DNA of 64,000 nt, from NCBI GenBank assembly GCA_045652745.1, contig JAZRUW010000009.1, positions 32,406 through 96,405 of the forward strand, given 5' to 3'. Each line of letters opens with the position of its first letter. The stretch's first letter is position 1. Positions 8,911 to 17,692 of this stretch are shown here, in pieces. A program made the translations under genes and the position numbers. The notes below the pieces were generated by a model. The model was not told where the DNA came from, searched no databases, and was given only the letters and a program-made list of their open reading frames with translations. This DNA comes from RGIG2041 sp045652745. GTDB lineage: Bacteria > Bacillota > Clostridia > UBA1381 > UMGS1253.

Positions 8911-8994
8911 GAAAATGCAAATTATTATAATAAAAGTGCAAGAAAAATGTCGAAAAGTACAAATAGCACACCTGAATGTGCAAATACAAAAAAC
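8911..8994. promoter_or_regulatory. Array of four 21-bp-spaced operator-like direct repeats
   Basis: Four 21-bp units begin at 8911, 8932, 8953 and 8974. Their shared core is close to AAAAGTGCAAATA (cores AATGCAAAT, AGTGCAAGA, AGTACAAAT and TGTGCAAAT). The spacing is exactly 21 bp each time, placing every copy on the same DNA face; araI1/araI2 half-sites bound by AraC have this spacing. The last unit ends 11 bp before a TATAAT at 9006-9011 that has no good -35 box, as expected for an activator-dependent promoter. Binding by the adjacent regulator is inferred. Confidence 0.65.
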
Positions 8995-9005
8995 GAAAAA
9001 GAAAC

Positions 9006-9011
9006 TATAAT
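9006..9011 (+). promoter_or_regulatory. -10 element of an activator-dependent nahK promoter
   Basis: A perfect TATAAT has only A-rich sequence at the -35 position (8983-8988), which overlaps the last operator repeat. This is the class II activation layout. Confidence 0.5.
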
Positions 9012-9069
9012 TAAAGTGTAATGAACGAAGGGAAGCGTTCGGGACATGGGTAGGAAAAGAGGGAGAAGT

Positions 9070-10158
9070 ATGAGCGTACTGACCAAGGAAGAATTCACGT
9101 GTATCTTGCACGCTTTCGGCTTTGAATCGCAAACCGTGCCGTTTGGTAACGGTCATATTAACGATACGTTTTTAATTGACGGTACCCCGAAATATATTTT
9201 GCAAAAAATCAATAAAGATGTTTTCAAAGACCCTGTTGCACTGATGAACAACGTGGCATCGGTGACCGAATATATTATAGAGCAGGCAGCAAAGCTCGGA
9301 CTCGATACCGAGCGTTGCACCTTGCATATATGCAAAACCGTGGACGGTAAAAATGTTTTATGCGCCGCCAACGGCGAGTATTACAGAGCTTACAGATTTG
9401 TAGACGGCTGTGACAGCGTAGAAAAATCCGACGATTTGAAGTATTACTACAATTCCGCATTGGCCATTGGTAATTTTTACCGTTTGCTGGACGGCTTCGA
9501 TGCCGCATCGCTTTCGGAAACCATTCCGAAGTTTCACCACACCAGACAGCGCTTTGAAAACTTAAAAGCCGCCATCGAGGCTGATAAGGCAGGCAGAGCC
9601 GCATCCGTACAGGCGGAAATCGATTTTGCGCTGGCGCGCGAAGCTATGACCGATGCAGTTTTGAATGCAATACGTGACGGCACAGTGCCGGTGCGCGTGA
9701 CCCATAACGATACAAAAATGAACAATATCTTATTTGACAGCGAAACGGCCAAGCCGGTATGTTTGATTGACCTCGATACCGTTATGCCGGGTTCTTTTCT
9801 CTATGACTACGGTGATTTTCTGCGCTTTGCCGCAAATACCGGCGAGGAAGATGATATTGATTTGTCGCTTGTCAACTTTGACTTAACTGTTTTCGAGGCA
9901 TTCACCAAAGGCTGTTTTGATTCGCTCGGTGCAACATTAACCGAAAAGGAAATTGAACTTATGCCCCTTGCCGTAATGCTTATGACCTATGAGTGCGGCA
10001 TCCGTTTCCTCGAAGACCACCTAAACGGTGACACCTACTTTAAAGTACACCGTGAAAACCACAATCTTGACCGTGCCCGCACCCAATTCAAACTCGTTGC
10101 GGACATGGAGCACTTGAATGCCGAAATGGTAGCCATCATCAACAAGTGCAAAAACTAA
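9070..10158 (+). CDS. nahK: N-acetylhexosamine 1-kinase (NahK family)
   Basis: Phosphorylates GlcNAc or GalNAc at C1 in the lacto-N-biose/galacto-N-biose salvage route. The 362-residue protein follows the bifidobacterial NahK pattern closely: FGNGHINDTFLIDGTPKYIL near the N-terminus, the FHHTRQRFENLKAAIEADKAG block, the catalytic loop VTHNDTKMNNILFD and the metal site DLDTVMPGSFLYDYGD, ending RARTQFKLV. The start at 9070 is set by GAGGGAGAAG directly upstream; an earlier in-frame ATG at 9046 lacks one. It heads an amino-sugar cluster with an AraC regulator upstream and a YhcH gene downstream. No lacto-N-biose phosphorylase gene is visible here, so the sugar source is open. Confidence 0.85.
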   Translation: MSVLTKEEFTCILHAFGFESQTVPFGNGHINDTFLIDGTPKYILQKINKDVFKDPVALMNNVASVTEYIIEQAAKLGLDTERCTLHICKTVDGKNVLCAANGEYYRAYRFVDGCDSVEKSDDLKYYYNSALAIGNFYRLLDGFDAASLSETIPKFHHTRQRFENLKAAIEADKAGRAASVQAEIDFALAREAMTDAVLNAIRDGTVPVRVTHNDTKMNNILFDSETAKPVCLIDLDTVMPGSFLYDYGDFLRFAANTGEEDDIDLSLVNFDLTVFEAFTKGCFDSLGATLTEKEIELMPLAVMLMTYECGIRFLEDHLNGDTYFKVHRENHNLDRARTQFKLVADMEHLNAEMVAIINKCKN

Positions 10159-10233
10159 GTTTGTTTCGGGCTTCGGCCCGTTACATAAAAGTCCCTGTCG
10201 TCTTCCCTACATACAGGCAGGGCAAACACGCTC

Positions 10234-10284
10234 ATACAAAAGGAGTCTGGGGCGAGAGTCTCAGACTCCTTTTGTATTTTTTTT
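10234..10284 (+). terminator. Intrinsic terminator after nahK
   Basis: A 16-bp perfect stem (ATACAAAAGGAGTCTG and its complement) with a 12-base loop is followed by T8. The 75 bases before it hold a small GGGC..GCCC hairpin near 10171-10182 and no gene. From 10285 to about 10460 nothing recognisable is seen. Confidence 0.85.
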
Positions 10285-10462
10285 GCGGCGGCTAATTTTG
10301 TGTAATGCTTTGTTGGCAGGCTGTGGCAATACCTACGTACTATCCCTGCCTTTTCGCCTCGTTTTGCACAAAATTATCTTTGCGGTTGTTGTGTGCTTGA
10401 AAATAGCTGACTTATGTGTTAAAATAAAATGTAAACCGAAATATTTACAGGGGCGGACGAAA

Positions 10463-10751
10463 ATGGCATATAAATTGGGATTGACGTCGGTTTCGTTTTG
10501 AAACCATTCCCCTGAAGAGATTTTGAAGGCGATGCAAGGTGCCGGCTTGTCTGTGATTGAGCGGGGAAGTGATGTGCATGTTTTCAACTGGAGCGAAGAT
10601 GGAAAATATCCGCTCTCGGATGCGAAAGATGTGTGGAAAAAGTATCTTTCTTGCTTTGCGGAGAACAAAACGCTGCTATCGGAATTTATGCCGGACGGCA
10701 AGTTGGACACTTAAAAAAAGAAACGCAAGCATAAAAGAAATCGCAAGATAA
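10463..10751 (+). pseudogene. Decayed sugar phosphate isomerase/epimerase (TIM-barrel) gene
   Basis: The frame begins MAYKLGLTSVSF, then a TGA at 10499-10501, then continues in the same frame as NHSPEEILKAMQGAGL and VIERGSDVHVF. Intact relatives read FR..SPEEI, so the TGA probably replaced an Arg or Trp codon. After DVHVF the text jumps to PLSDAKDVWKKYLSCF and LLSEFMPDGKLDT, which resemble the C-terminus of these about 250-residue proteins, so roughly 160 central residues are missing. Small frame shifts after 10711 disrupt the final helix (LKKE, then KEIAR). A ribosome site (GGGGCGGA) still precedes the ATG. The size of the deletion is inferred from memory of the family. Confidence 0.7.
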
Positions 10752-10781
10752 TTAAAATTTTTATATAAAGGAGAGAAGGAA

Positions 10782-11240
10782 ATGATTTTTGACAACGTTA
10801 AAAACTGCGAGATGTACTATGGGGTGCACCCGAACTTCGAAAAGGCCTTTGCGTTCATTCAAAAGGCGTTTGAAGAAAATTTGCCGGTCGGCAAATATGA
10901 AATTGACGACAAAGAAGTTTTTGCCTCTGTGCAGGAGTATACCTCCAAACTCAAGGAAAACAGCGGGTTTGAGGGGCATAAAAATTACATAGACATTCAG
11001 TGCATTATGGCAGGTCGCGAAATTATGGGCTGCGTGGAAATTTCGGGCGCGGCAATCAAAAAGGAGTACAATGCCGAAAGAGATGTTGCCATTTATGAAA
11101 AAAATGAGTTTGCGACCTACTGCGTAGCCGGTAAAGGTGATTTTTGCATTTTCTATCCGCACGACATCCACAGTCCGGGCGTAGCCTATAACGACGTACC
11201 GTGTGAGATGAAAAAAATTGTTGTAAAAGTACATATATGA
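10782..11240 (+). CDS. YhcH/YjgK/YiaL (DUF386) family protein
   Basis: A 152-residue cupin-like protein of the family that includes E. coli YhcH, linked to sialic acid use, and the EbgC beta-galactosidase subunit. Family hallmarks are FEGHKNYIDIQCIMAGREIMG in the middle and IFYPHDIHSPGVA near the end, the latter carrying metal-binding histidines. It is thought to act on free sugars, perhaps as an anomerase. It follows AGGAGAGAAGG and lies downstream of the decayed isomerase gene, fitting an amino-sugar catabolic cluster. Confidence 0.85.
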   Translation: MIFDNVKNCEMYYGVHPNFEKAFAFIQKAFEENLPVGKYEIDDKEVFASVQEYTSKLKENSGFEGHKNYIDIQCIMAGREIMGCVEISGAAIKKEYNAERDVAIYEKNEFATYCVAGKGDFCIFYPHDIHSPGVAYNDVPCEMKKIVVKVHI

Positions 11241-11269
11241 TTGAAAAGTAGGGGAAAGGAGTTTTTGAT

Positions 11270-11803
11270 ATGTCGAATATCTGGCATGATATTTCGCCGA
11301 AAAGAATACAGGCGGAGGATTTTATATGTGTAATTGAAATTTCCAAGGGCAGCAAGAAAAAATATGAACTGGATAAGGAAACGGGTTATCTGATGCTGGA
11401 CAGAATTTTATACACATCGACGCATTATCCGGCAAATTACGGTTTTATTCCCCGTACCTACGGCGATGATAACGACCCGCTGGATGTGTTGTTATTGTGT
11501 TCCGAGCAAATAGAACCGATGACCTTGGTGCGCGCCTATCCCATTGGCGTAATCACTATGATAGACAACGGACGCAGTGACGAAAAAATTATAGCCATTC
11601 CTTTCAGTGATCCGAATTATAATGTTTATAAGGATATCAGCGAGTTGCCGAAACATGTTTTTGACGAGATGAAGCATTTTTTCACGGTCTACAAAAATCT
11701 TGAAAACAAAGACACTGCCGTGGATGAAGTCAGCGGGAAGGCGGAATCTGTGAAAATTATTGAGCAGGCTATCGATAATTACATAGAAAATTTCTGCAAG
11801 TAA
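11270..11803 (+). CDS. ppa: Inorganic pyrophosphatase (family I)
   Basis: Hydrolyses pyrophosphate to phosphate in the cytoplasm, pulling biosynthetic reactions forward. The 177-residue protein has the soluble family I signature DDNDPLDVLLL with its metal-binding aspartates, the substrate-binding EISKGSKKKYELDKETG, and HYPANYGFIPRTYGDD. The length is normal. The start follows AAAGGAG. It lies 30 bases after yhcH on the same strand. Confidence 0.93.
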   Translation: MSNIWHDISPKRIQAEDFICVIEISKGSKKKYELDKETGYLMLDRILYTSTHYPANYGFIPRTYGDDNDPLDVLLLCSEQIEPMTLVRAYPIGVITMIDNGRSDEKIIAIPFSDPNYNVYKDISELPKHVFDEMKHFFTVYKNLENKDTAVDEVSGKAESVKIIEQAIDNYIENFCK

Positions 11804-11854
11804 TGCATATAATTTATCGTGTGAACCGGTGGACGAATGCACAGGAGAAACATT

Positions 11855-14002
11855 ATGGATATGGTACAGATTTTAGCAAAAGAATTTGAAATGAAGGAAA
11901 ATCACGTTGCCAACATCATTGAACTTATTGACGGCGGCAATACGATTCCGTTTATTGCGCGTTACCGCAAAGAAATGACGGGTGCGTGTGATGACCAGAA
12001 ACTGCGTGAACTTTCCGAGCGTCTTGCATATTTGCGCAATTTAGAAAAGCGCAAGGAAGAAATTATTGCATCCATCACCGAGCAGGAGAAAATGACGGAT
12101 ACACTGATGGCGCAAATTGCTGAGGCGCAGACATTGGCGCGCTTGGAAGACATTTACCGCCCGTACAAGCCGCACCGCCGCACGAGAGCGACGATGGCAA
12201 AGGAAAAGGGATTAGAGCCGCTTGCCGATGTCATTTGGGCGCAGGACGGCGCGGATGTGTATGCCCTTGCCGAGCAATTTGTGAACGAAGAAAAAGAGGT
12301 TTTGAGCGTTGAAGATGCGATTGCAGGCGCAAAGGATATCGTGGCAGAGCGCATGAGCGACGATGCCGCCTGCCGTGATGTACTGCGCCGTTTTATCGGC
12401 AAAACCGCCTTCTTGGTGTCGACCTCCGATGCCGAAGAAGAGGGCGTATATGCGATGTATTACAACTACCGCGAGTCGGCCCATAAAATTCCGGGGCATC
12501 GCATCTTGGCGGTCAACCGCGGTGAAAAGGAATCTGTGTTGAAAGTCAGCATTGAAGTTGATGAGGTAGCGTGCATATCCAAAATGGAAAAGCAGTTCAT
12601 CTCAGGCACGGGCGTAGCGCAGGATTTGATGCGCGGGGCGGCAGAGGATGCGTATAAGCGATTGATTTTTCCGTCGCTTGAGCGTGAACTGCGCGCGGCG
12701 CTGACCGAAAAGGCAGCCGCCGGGGCGATTTCTGTATTCGGACTCAATCTGAAGGCGCTTTTGATGCAACCGCCGATTCAGGGAAAAACCGTGCTCGGTC
12801 TGGATCCGGCATACAGAACAGGTTGCAAGATTGCGGTTGTGGACAAAACGGGTAAACTTTTAGATTGGACGGTGATTTATCCGACACCGCCGCAAAACAA
12901 AATCGAAGAAGCCAAGGCAAAATTAAAGGCATTGATTGAAAAATATGATGTAGATGTGATTTCCATCGGCAACGGTACGGCATCGAAAGAGTCGGAAATC
13001 TTTGTGGCCGAGCTCATCGGTGAAATTGATAAAAACGTGCAGTATATGGTGGTCAATGAGGCAGGTGCTTCGGTGTATTCCGCCTCTAAACTCGGAGCGC
13101 AGGAATTTCCGGACCACGATGTAGCGGTGCGCAGTGCCGTTTCGATTGCGCGTCGTTTGCAGGATCCGCTTGCGGAACTCGTGAAAATCGACCCGAAATC
13201 CATCGGTGTAGGACAGTATCAGCACGATATGCCGCCTAAGGAGCTTGATGCGGCGCTCGGCGGTGTGGTTGAGGCGAGTGTAAATACCGTCGGTGTTGAT
13301 GTCAACACCGCATCGCCGTCTCTTTTATCCTATGTGTCCGGCCTTTCGGCAGCAACTGCGAAAAATGTCGTAGCTTATCGCGAGGAAATCGGCGAATTTA
13401 CGGCGAGAACACAGCTCAAGAAGGTGGCAAAGCTCGGCCCGAAAGCGTACGAGCAGTGCGCAGGTTTCTTGCGTATTCCGGGCGCGAAGAATATTTTGGA
13501 CAATACGGCGGTGCATCCGGAAAGTTATGCGGCGGCGGAAATGCTTTTGGCGCATTTCGGTTACAGTGCAAAGGATGTGTCCGCAGGTAATCTCGGCGAA
13601 CTGGAAGCGAAAATTAAGGCGGAAGGCGAAACGAAGGTTGCGCAAATTTGCGGCATCGGTGTGCCGACCCTGCGTGACATTGCTGCGGAACTTATACGTC
13701 CGGGCAGAGATATGCGCGACGATTTGCCTGCGCCGATGCTTCGAAGCGATGTCATGGATTTAAACGATTTAAAACCGGGCATGGAAATGAAAGGCACGGT
13801 GCGCAATGTTATCGACTTCGGTGTATTTGTCGATATCGGTGTACATCAGGATGGTTTGGTGCATATTTCGCAGATTACCGACCGCTATATCAAGCATCCG
13901 TCCGAGGTATTAAAAGTGGGCGATGTGGTGACGGTATATGTCATTTCGGTCGATGCACAAAGAAAGAGAATTGCTCTTACGATGAAAAAACAGAACGCAT
14001 AA
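11855..14002 (+). CDS. tex: Tex family RNA-binding transcription accessory protein
   Basis: A 715-residue protein in the usual Tex order: N-terminal helix-turn-helix and core helices (IPFIARYRKEMTGACDDQKLRELSERL from residue 28), a YqgF/RNase H-like domain (VLGLDPAYRTGCKIAVVD), tandem helix-hairpin-helix (VGVDVNTASPSLLSYVSGLS), and a C-terminal S1 RNA-binding domain (GTVRNVIDFGVFVDIGVHQDGLVHISQ). Tex contributes to transcription fidelity and nucleic acid handling. An ATG 18 bases upstream is in frame, but AGGAGA lies properly before the ATG at 11855. Confidence 0.95.
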   Translation: MDMVQILAKEFEMKENHVANIIELIDGGNTIPFIARYRKEMTGACDDQKLRELSERLAYLRNLEKRKEEIIASITEQEKMTDTLMAQIAEAQTLARLEDIYRPYKPHRRTRATMAKEKGLEPLADVIWAQDGADVYALAEQFVNEEKEVLSVEDAIAGAKDIVAERMSDDAACRDVLRRFIGKTAFLVSTSDAEEEGVYAMYYNYRESAHKIPGHRILAVNRGEKESVLKVSIEVDEVACISKMEKQFISGTGVAQDLMRGAAEDAYKRLIFPSLERELRAALTEKAAAGAISVFGLNLKALLMQPPIQGKTVLGLDPAYRTGCKIAVVDKTGKLLDWTVIYPTPPQNKIEEAKAKLKALIEKYDVDVISIGNGTASKESEIFVAELIGEIDKNVQYMVVNEAGASVYSASKLGAQEFPDHDVAVRSAVSIARRLQDPLAELVKIDPKSIGVGQYQHDMPPKELDAALGGVVEASVNTVGVDVNTASPSLLSYVSGLSAATAKNVVAYREEIGEFTARTQLKKVAKLGPKAYEQCAGFLRIPGAKNILDNTAVHPESYAAAEMLLAHFGYSAKDVSAGNLGELEAKIKAEGETKVAQICGIGVPTLRDIAAELIRPGRDMRDDLPAPMLRSDVMDLNDLKPGMEMKGTVRNVIDFGVFVDIGVHQDGLVHISQITDRYIKHPSEVLKVGDVVTVYVISVDAQRKRIALTMKKQNA

Positions 14003-14006
14003 TCCG

Positions 14007-14043
14007 ATGTCCGTGAAAGAAGGTTTCTTTCGCGGACATTTTC
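14007..14043 (+). terminator. Intrinsic terminator after tex
   Basis: Stem ATGTCCGTGAAAGAA against TTTCTTTCGCGGACAT with one G-T type mismatch, then a short T run. Confidence 0.7.
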
Positions 14044-14050
14044 ATAAGGC

Positions 14051-14079
14051 TTGCTTTTTTGTTGAAAAACGTGTATAAT
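14051..14079 (+). promoter_or_regulatory. Promoter of the Lrp/aminotransferase pair
   Basis: TTGCTT (14051-14056), 17 bp, TATAAT (14074-14079), 42 bp before the start codon. Confidence 0.65.
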
Positions 14080-14120
14080 AAATTAAATTCTCCTGTTTGG
14101 AGCGGAAAGGATGAACTTTC

Positions 14121-14600
14121 ATGGAAAAAATTTTGGAATTATTGGAAGAGAACAGCAGATTAACGGCTGAGCAGATTGCCGTAATGATAGACGAAACACC
14201 GGAGGCGGTCGCGGCCGCCATTAAGTCCTTGGAAAAGGACAAAACAATTTTAGGTTACAGAACATTGGTCAACTGGGAAAAGACGATGAAGGAATCCGTC
14301 AGTGCTTTAATCGAAGTGAAGGTTACGCCGCAGATGGGCGAGGGCTTTGATAAGATTGCAAAGCGCATTTACCAGTATGCCGAGGTGCAGAGTGTCTATT
14401 TGATGAGCGGCGGCTTTGATTTGTGTGTTATGATTGAGGGCAAAACCTTAAAAGAGGTTGCGCTTTTTGTCTCCGAAAAGCTTTCACCGATGGATTCTGT
14501 ACTGAGCACAGCAACGCATTTTGTGCTTAAAAAATACAAAGACGCCGGTGTAATCTTTCAGGTGGACAGCGGCGATGAGAGAAGGATGATTACATTATGA
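14121..14600 (+). CDS. Lrp/AsnC-family transcriptional regulator
   Basis: A 159-residue protein with an N-terminal winged helix (LLEENSRLTAEQIAVMIDETPEAVAAAIKSLEKDKTI) and a C-terminal RAM/ACT-like effector domain (ALIEVKV, VYLMSGGFDLCVMIEGK). Family members sense amino acids and control their metabolism. Its last four bases overlap the start of the aminotransferase gene (ATGA), so the two are translationally coupled and it very likely controls that gene. DNA recognition sites were not identified. Confidence 0.87.
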   Translation: MEKILELLEENSRLTAEQIAVMIDETPEAVAAAIKSLEKDKTILGYRTLVNWEKTMKESVSALIEVKVTPQMGEGFDKIAKRIYQYAEVQSVYLMSGGFDLCVMIEGKTLKEVALFVSEKLSPMDSVLSTATHFVLKKYKDAGVIFQVDSGDERRMITL

Positions 14601-15775
14601 GCCATTTTGACGTGGAGGCGCTCATTTCGCCTGTTGTCAAAAACATTCGCCCGTCGGGCATTCGAAAATATTTTGATATTGCAAACGAAATGGAAGATGT
14701 GATTTCCCTCGGCGTGGGTGAGCCGGACTTTGTAACGCCGGCGCATATCCGTAACGCAGGAATCACATCGTTGGAAAACGGACATACCTATTACACGGCA
14801 AATTCCGGTTTGAAGGAATTGAAAACGGAGATTGCCAAATATTTAAGCAGGCGTTTTGATTTGAAATACGACGGCGCATCCCAGGTGCTTGTTACGGTGG
14901 GTGGCAGTGAAGCGATTGATTTGGCACTTCGTGCAATTATCCAGCCGGGCGACGAGGTATTGGTGCCGGAGCCGAGTTTTGTGTGCTACAAACCGGATGC
15001 ACAACTGGCCGGCGCGGTGGCTGTGCCGCTGGAAACCTATGAAAAGGACGGCTTTGCTTTAACGCCGGAGATTTTAAAGGCGGCGATTACGCCGAAAACC
15101 AAGGCACTGATTTTGCCGTATCCGAACAACCCGACCGGCGGTATTATGACCAAGGCGCAGGTGGAGGCCATTGCCGAGGTTTTAAAAGATACGAACATTT
15201 TTGTGATTTCCGATGAAATTTATGCGGAACTGACCTATGGCGACAACAAGCATTTTTCAATTGCAGCTTTGCCGGAAATGTATGACCGCACGATTTTGGT
15301 GAGCGGTTTTTCCAAGGCCTATGCGATGACCGGTTGGCGTCTCGGCTATGCGTGCGCGCATCCGGCACTGATTAAGCAGATGACGAAAATCCACCAGTAT
15401 GCGATTATGTGCTCGCCGACGGTAAGCCAGTATGCGGCGATTGAGGCGCTCAAAAACGGCGACGAGGACATTGAAAAGATGAAGACGGAGTATAATCACC
15501 GCCGCAAGTTTATCGTAAATGGTTTTCGCACAATCGGGCTCGATTGCTTTGAACCGCTCGGTGCGTTTTACGTGTTCCCGTGCATTCAATCGACCGGCCT
15601 TTCTTCGGATGATTTTTGCGAGCAACTACTTTTGGAACAAAGGGTTGCCGTGGTCGGCGGTACGGCGTTCGGCGACTGTGGTGAAGGCTTTATTCGTTGT
15701 TCGTATGCGTACGGACTTGATAGCATTGCGGAAGCACTTGACAGGATGGAACTGTTCTTAAAGAAATTCAAATAA
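14597..15775 (+). CDS. Class I/II PLP-dependent aminotransferase
   Basis: A 392-residue fold-type I aminotransferase. It shows GVGEPDF near the N-terminus, YPNNPTGG, SDEIYAELTYG with the PLP-ring Asp, the PLP lysine in SGFSKAYAMTGWRLGYA, and a C-terminal Arg in FIRCSYAYG for the carboxylate. It transfers amino groups between an amino acid and 2-oxoglutarate; aspartate, alanine or aromatic specificity cannot be chosen by eye. It is coupled to the upstream Lrp-type regulator and followed by a terminator. Confidence 0.9.
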   Translation: MSHFDVEALISPVVKNIRPSGIRKYFDIANEMEDVISLGVGEPDFVTPAHIRNAGITSLENGHTYYTANSGLKELKTEIAKYLSRRFDLKYDGASQVLVTVGGSEAIDLALRAIIQPGDEVLVPEPSFVCYKPDAQLAGAVAVPLETYEKDGFALTPEILKAAITPKTKALILPYPNNPTGGIMTKAQVEAIAEVLKDTNIFVISDEIYAELTYGDNKHFSIAALPEMYDRTILVSGFSKAYAMTGWRLGYACAHPALIKQMTKIHQYAIMCSPTVSQYAAIEALKNGDEDIEKMKTEYNHRRKFIVNGFRTIGLDCFEPLGAFYVFPCIQSTGLSSDDFCEQLLLEQRVAVVGGTAFGDCGEGFIRCSYAYGLDSIAEALDRMELFLKKFK

Positions 15776-15779
15776 TAAA

Positions 15780-15810
15780 ATATGCACCCACCGGGTGCAT
15801 ATTTTTTATT
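15780..15810 (+). terminator. Intrinsic terminator after the aminotransferase
   Basis: Stem TATGCACCC / GGGTGCATA with a 3-base loop, followed by T6. Confidence 0.85.
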
Positions 15811-15819
15811 TGAAAACAG

Positions 15820-15848
15820 GTGACAAAACGGAAAAGCCGTGATATAAT
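15820..15848 (+). promoter_or_regulatory. Promoter of lepA-hemW
   Basis: GTGACA (15820-15825), 17 bp, TATAAT (15843-15848), 45 bp before the lepA start. Confidence 0.6.
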
Positions 15849-15892
15849 AAACTATCTATTTATGTGAAATTTTAAAGGAAAGGATTTTCCGC

Positions 15893-17692
15893 ATGCAAAA
15901 GAACATTCGAAATTTTTCTATTGTTGCACATATTGACCACGGTAAATCCACGCTGGCTGACCGCCTTTTGGAAAACACGGGTGAGGTTGAACAGAGAGAT
16001 ATGGAAAGCCAGCTTCTGGACAATATGGATTTGGAGCGTGAGCGCGGTATTACAATCAAGGCGCGCGCCGTGCGCTTAAACTACCGTGCAGAAGACGGGC
16101 AGGACTATGTTTTAAACTTAATTGACACGCCGGGACACGTGGACTTTAACTACGAAGTATCGCGCAGTTTGGCGGCCTGCGAGGGTGCAATTTTGGTTGT
16201 CGATGCTTCGCAAGGTATCGAGGCGCAGACCCTTGCCAATACGTATCTTGCGCTCGAGCACGACTTGGAGATTGTGCCGGTTATCAACAAAATCGACCTG
16301 CCGGCGGCAAGACCGGAAATGGTGAAAAACGAGATTGAAGATGTTATCGGCATTGAGGCACAGGATGCGCCGCTGATTTCGGCAAAAAACAATATCAACA
16401 TTCCGGCAGTTTTGGAAGAGATTGTGAAGCGTGTGCCGCCGCCGGAGGGCGATGCGAGTGCACCTTTGCAGGCGCTTATATTTGACTCCTACTATGACAG
16501 TTACAAAGGCGTTATTGTCTATGTGCGTATCAAGGAGGGTTCAATCAAGGCGGGCCAGACCATTTTGATGATGGCGACGGGTGCCAAGTATGAGGTTGTG
16601 GAAGTCGGCTACTTAAAGCCGGTGGGCATGCAGAGAGCCGACAGCCTTTCTGCGGGCGAGGTTGGCTATATTGCGGCGAGCATCAAGTCGATGAAGGATG
16701 CGCGCGTGGGCGATACGGTGACAACTACTGACCGTCCGGCAAAAGAGCCGCTGACGGGCTACCGTGATGTACAGCCGATGGTGTTCTGCGGTATTTATCC
16801 GGCAGACGGCGCAAAGTACAATGACTTAAATGATGCGCTTTTGAAGCTGCAGTTAAACGATGCTTCTTTGGTATTTGAGCCGGAGACATCCGTAGCGCTG
16901 GGTTTTGGTTTCCGTTGCGGCTTTTTGGGACTTTTGCATATGGAAATTATTCAGGAGCGTTTAGAGCGCGAGTATAACCTTGATTTGGTCACGACTGCGC
17001 CGAGTGTTGTGTATAAGGTGAAAAAGACCAACGGCGAATATTTTGATATTTCCAATCCGACCAATCTGCCGCCGGCTGCGGAGATTGAGTATATGGAAGA
17101 GCCGATGGTGAAAGCGGACATTATGGTGCCGAAAGACTATGTCGGCAACATTATGGAGCTTTGTCAGGACAGACGCGGCGTGTACAAGGATATGCAGTAC
17201 ATTGATGCCGACCGCGTGTCGCTCCACTACGATATGCCGCTCAATGAAATTATCTACGACTTTTTTGATGCACTTAAATCGCGCACGCGCGGGTATGCAT
17301 CCTTTGACTATGAACTCTACGGTTATCAGCGTTCGGATTTGGTAAAACTCGATATGCTCTTAAACGGCGACATGGTCGATGCGCTTTCGTTTATCGTGCA
17401 CAGAGAAAAATCCTATACGCGCGGCAGAAAGATTGCGGAAAAACTCAAGGAAGCGATTCCGCGTCAACTCTTTGAAGTGCCGATTCAGGCGGCCATCGGC
17501 GGTAAAATTATCGCAAGAGAAACCGTGAAGGCAATGCGCAAAGACGTGCTTGCAAAGTGCTACGGCGGCGACATTACCCGTAAAAAGAAACTTTTAGAAA
17601 AGCAGAAGGAAGGTAAAAAGCGTATGCGCCAGGTGGGCAGTGTAGAACTGCCGCAGGAGGCGTTTATGTCGGTGCTGAAACTCGATGAATAA
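15893..17692 (+). CDS. lepA: Elongation factor 4 (LepA), translational GTPase
   Basis: Ribosome-dependent GTPase. The 599-residue protein has the P-loop AHIDHGKSTLADRLL, the switch I RERGITIKAR, the G3 DTPGHVDF and the G4 NKIDLPAA. The LepA-specific C-terminal domain ends in the basic stretch GGDITRKKKLLEKQKEGKK. Full length and typical. It overlaps hemW by eight bases, an association seen widely in Firmicutes. Confidence 0.97.
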   Translation: MQKNIRNFSIVAHIDHGKSTLADRLLENTGEVEQRDMESQLLDNMDLERERGITIKARAVRLNYRAEDGQDYVLNLIDTPGHVDFNYEVSRSLAACEGAILVVDASQGIEAQTLANTYLALEHDLEIVPVINKIDLPAARPEMVKNEIEDVIGIEAQDAPLISAKNNINIPAVLEEIVKRVPPPEGDASAPLQALIFDSYYDSYKGVIVYVRIKEGSIKAGQTILMMATGAKYEVVEVGYLKPVGMQRADSLSAGEVGYIAASIKSMKDARVGDTVTTTDRPAKEPLTGYRDVQPMVFCGIYPADGAKYNDLNDALLKLQLNDASLVFEPETSVALGFGFRCGFLGLLHMEIIQERLEREYNLDLVTTAPSVVYKVKKTNGEYFDISNPTNLPPAAEIEYMEEPMVKADIMVPKDYVGNIMELCQDRRGVYKDMQYIDADRVSLHYDMPLNEIIYDFFDALKSRTRGYASFDYELYGYQRSDLVKLDMLLNGDMVDALSFIVHREKSYTRGRKIAEKLKEAIPRQLFEVPIQAAIGGKIIARETVKAMRKDVLAKCYGGDITRKKKLLEKQKEGKKRMRQVGSVELPQEAFMSVLKLDE

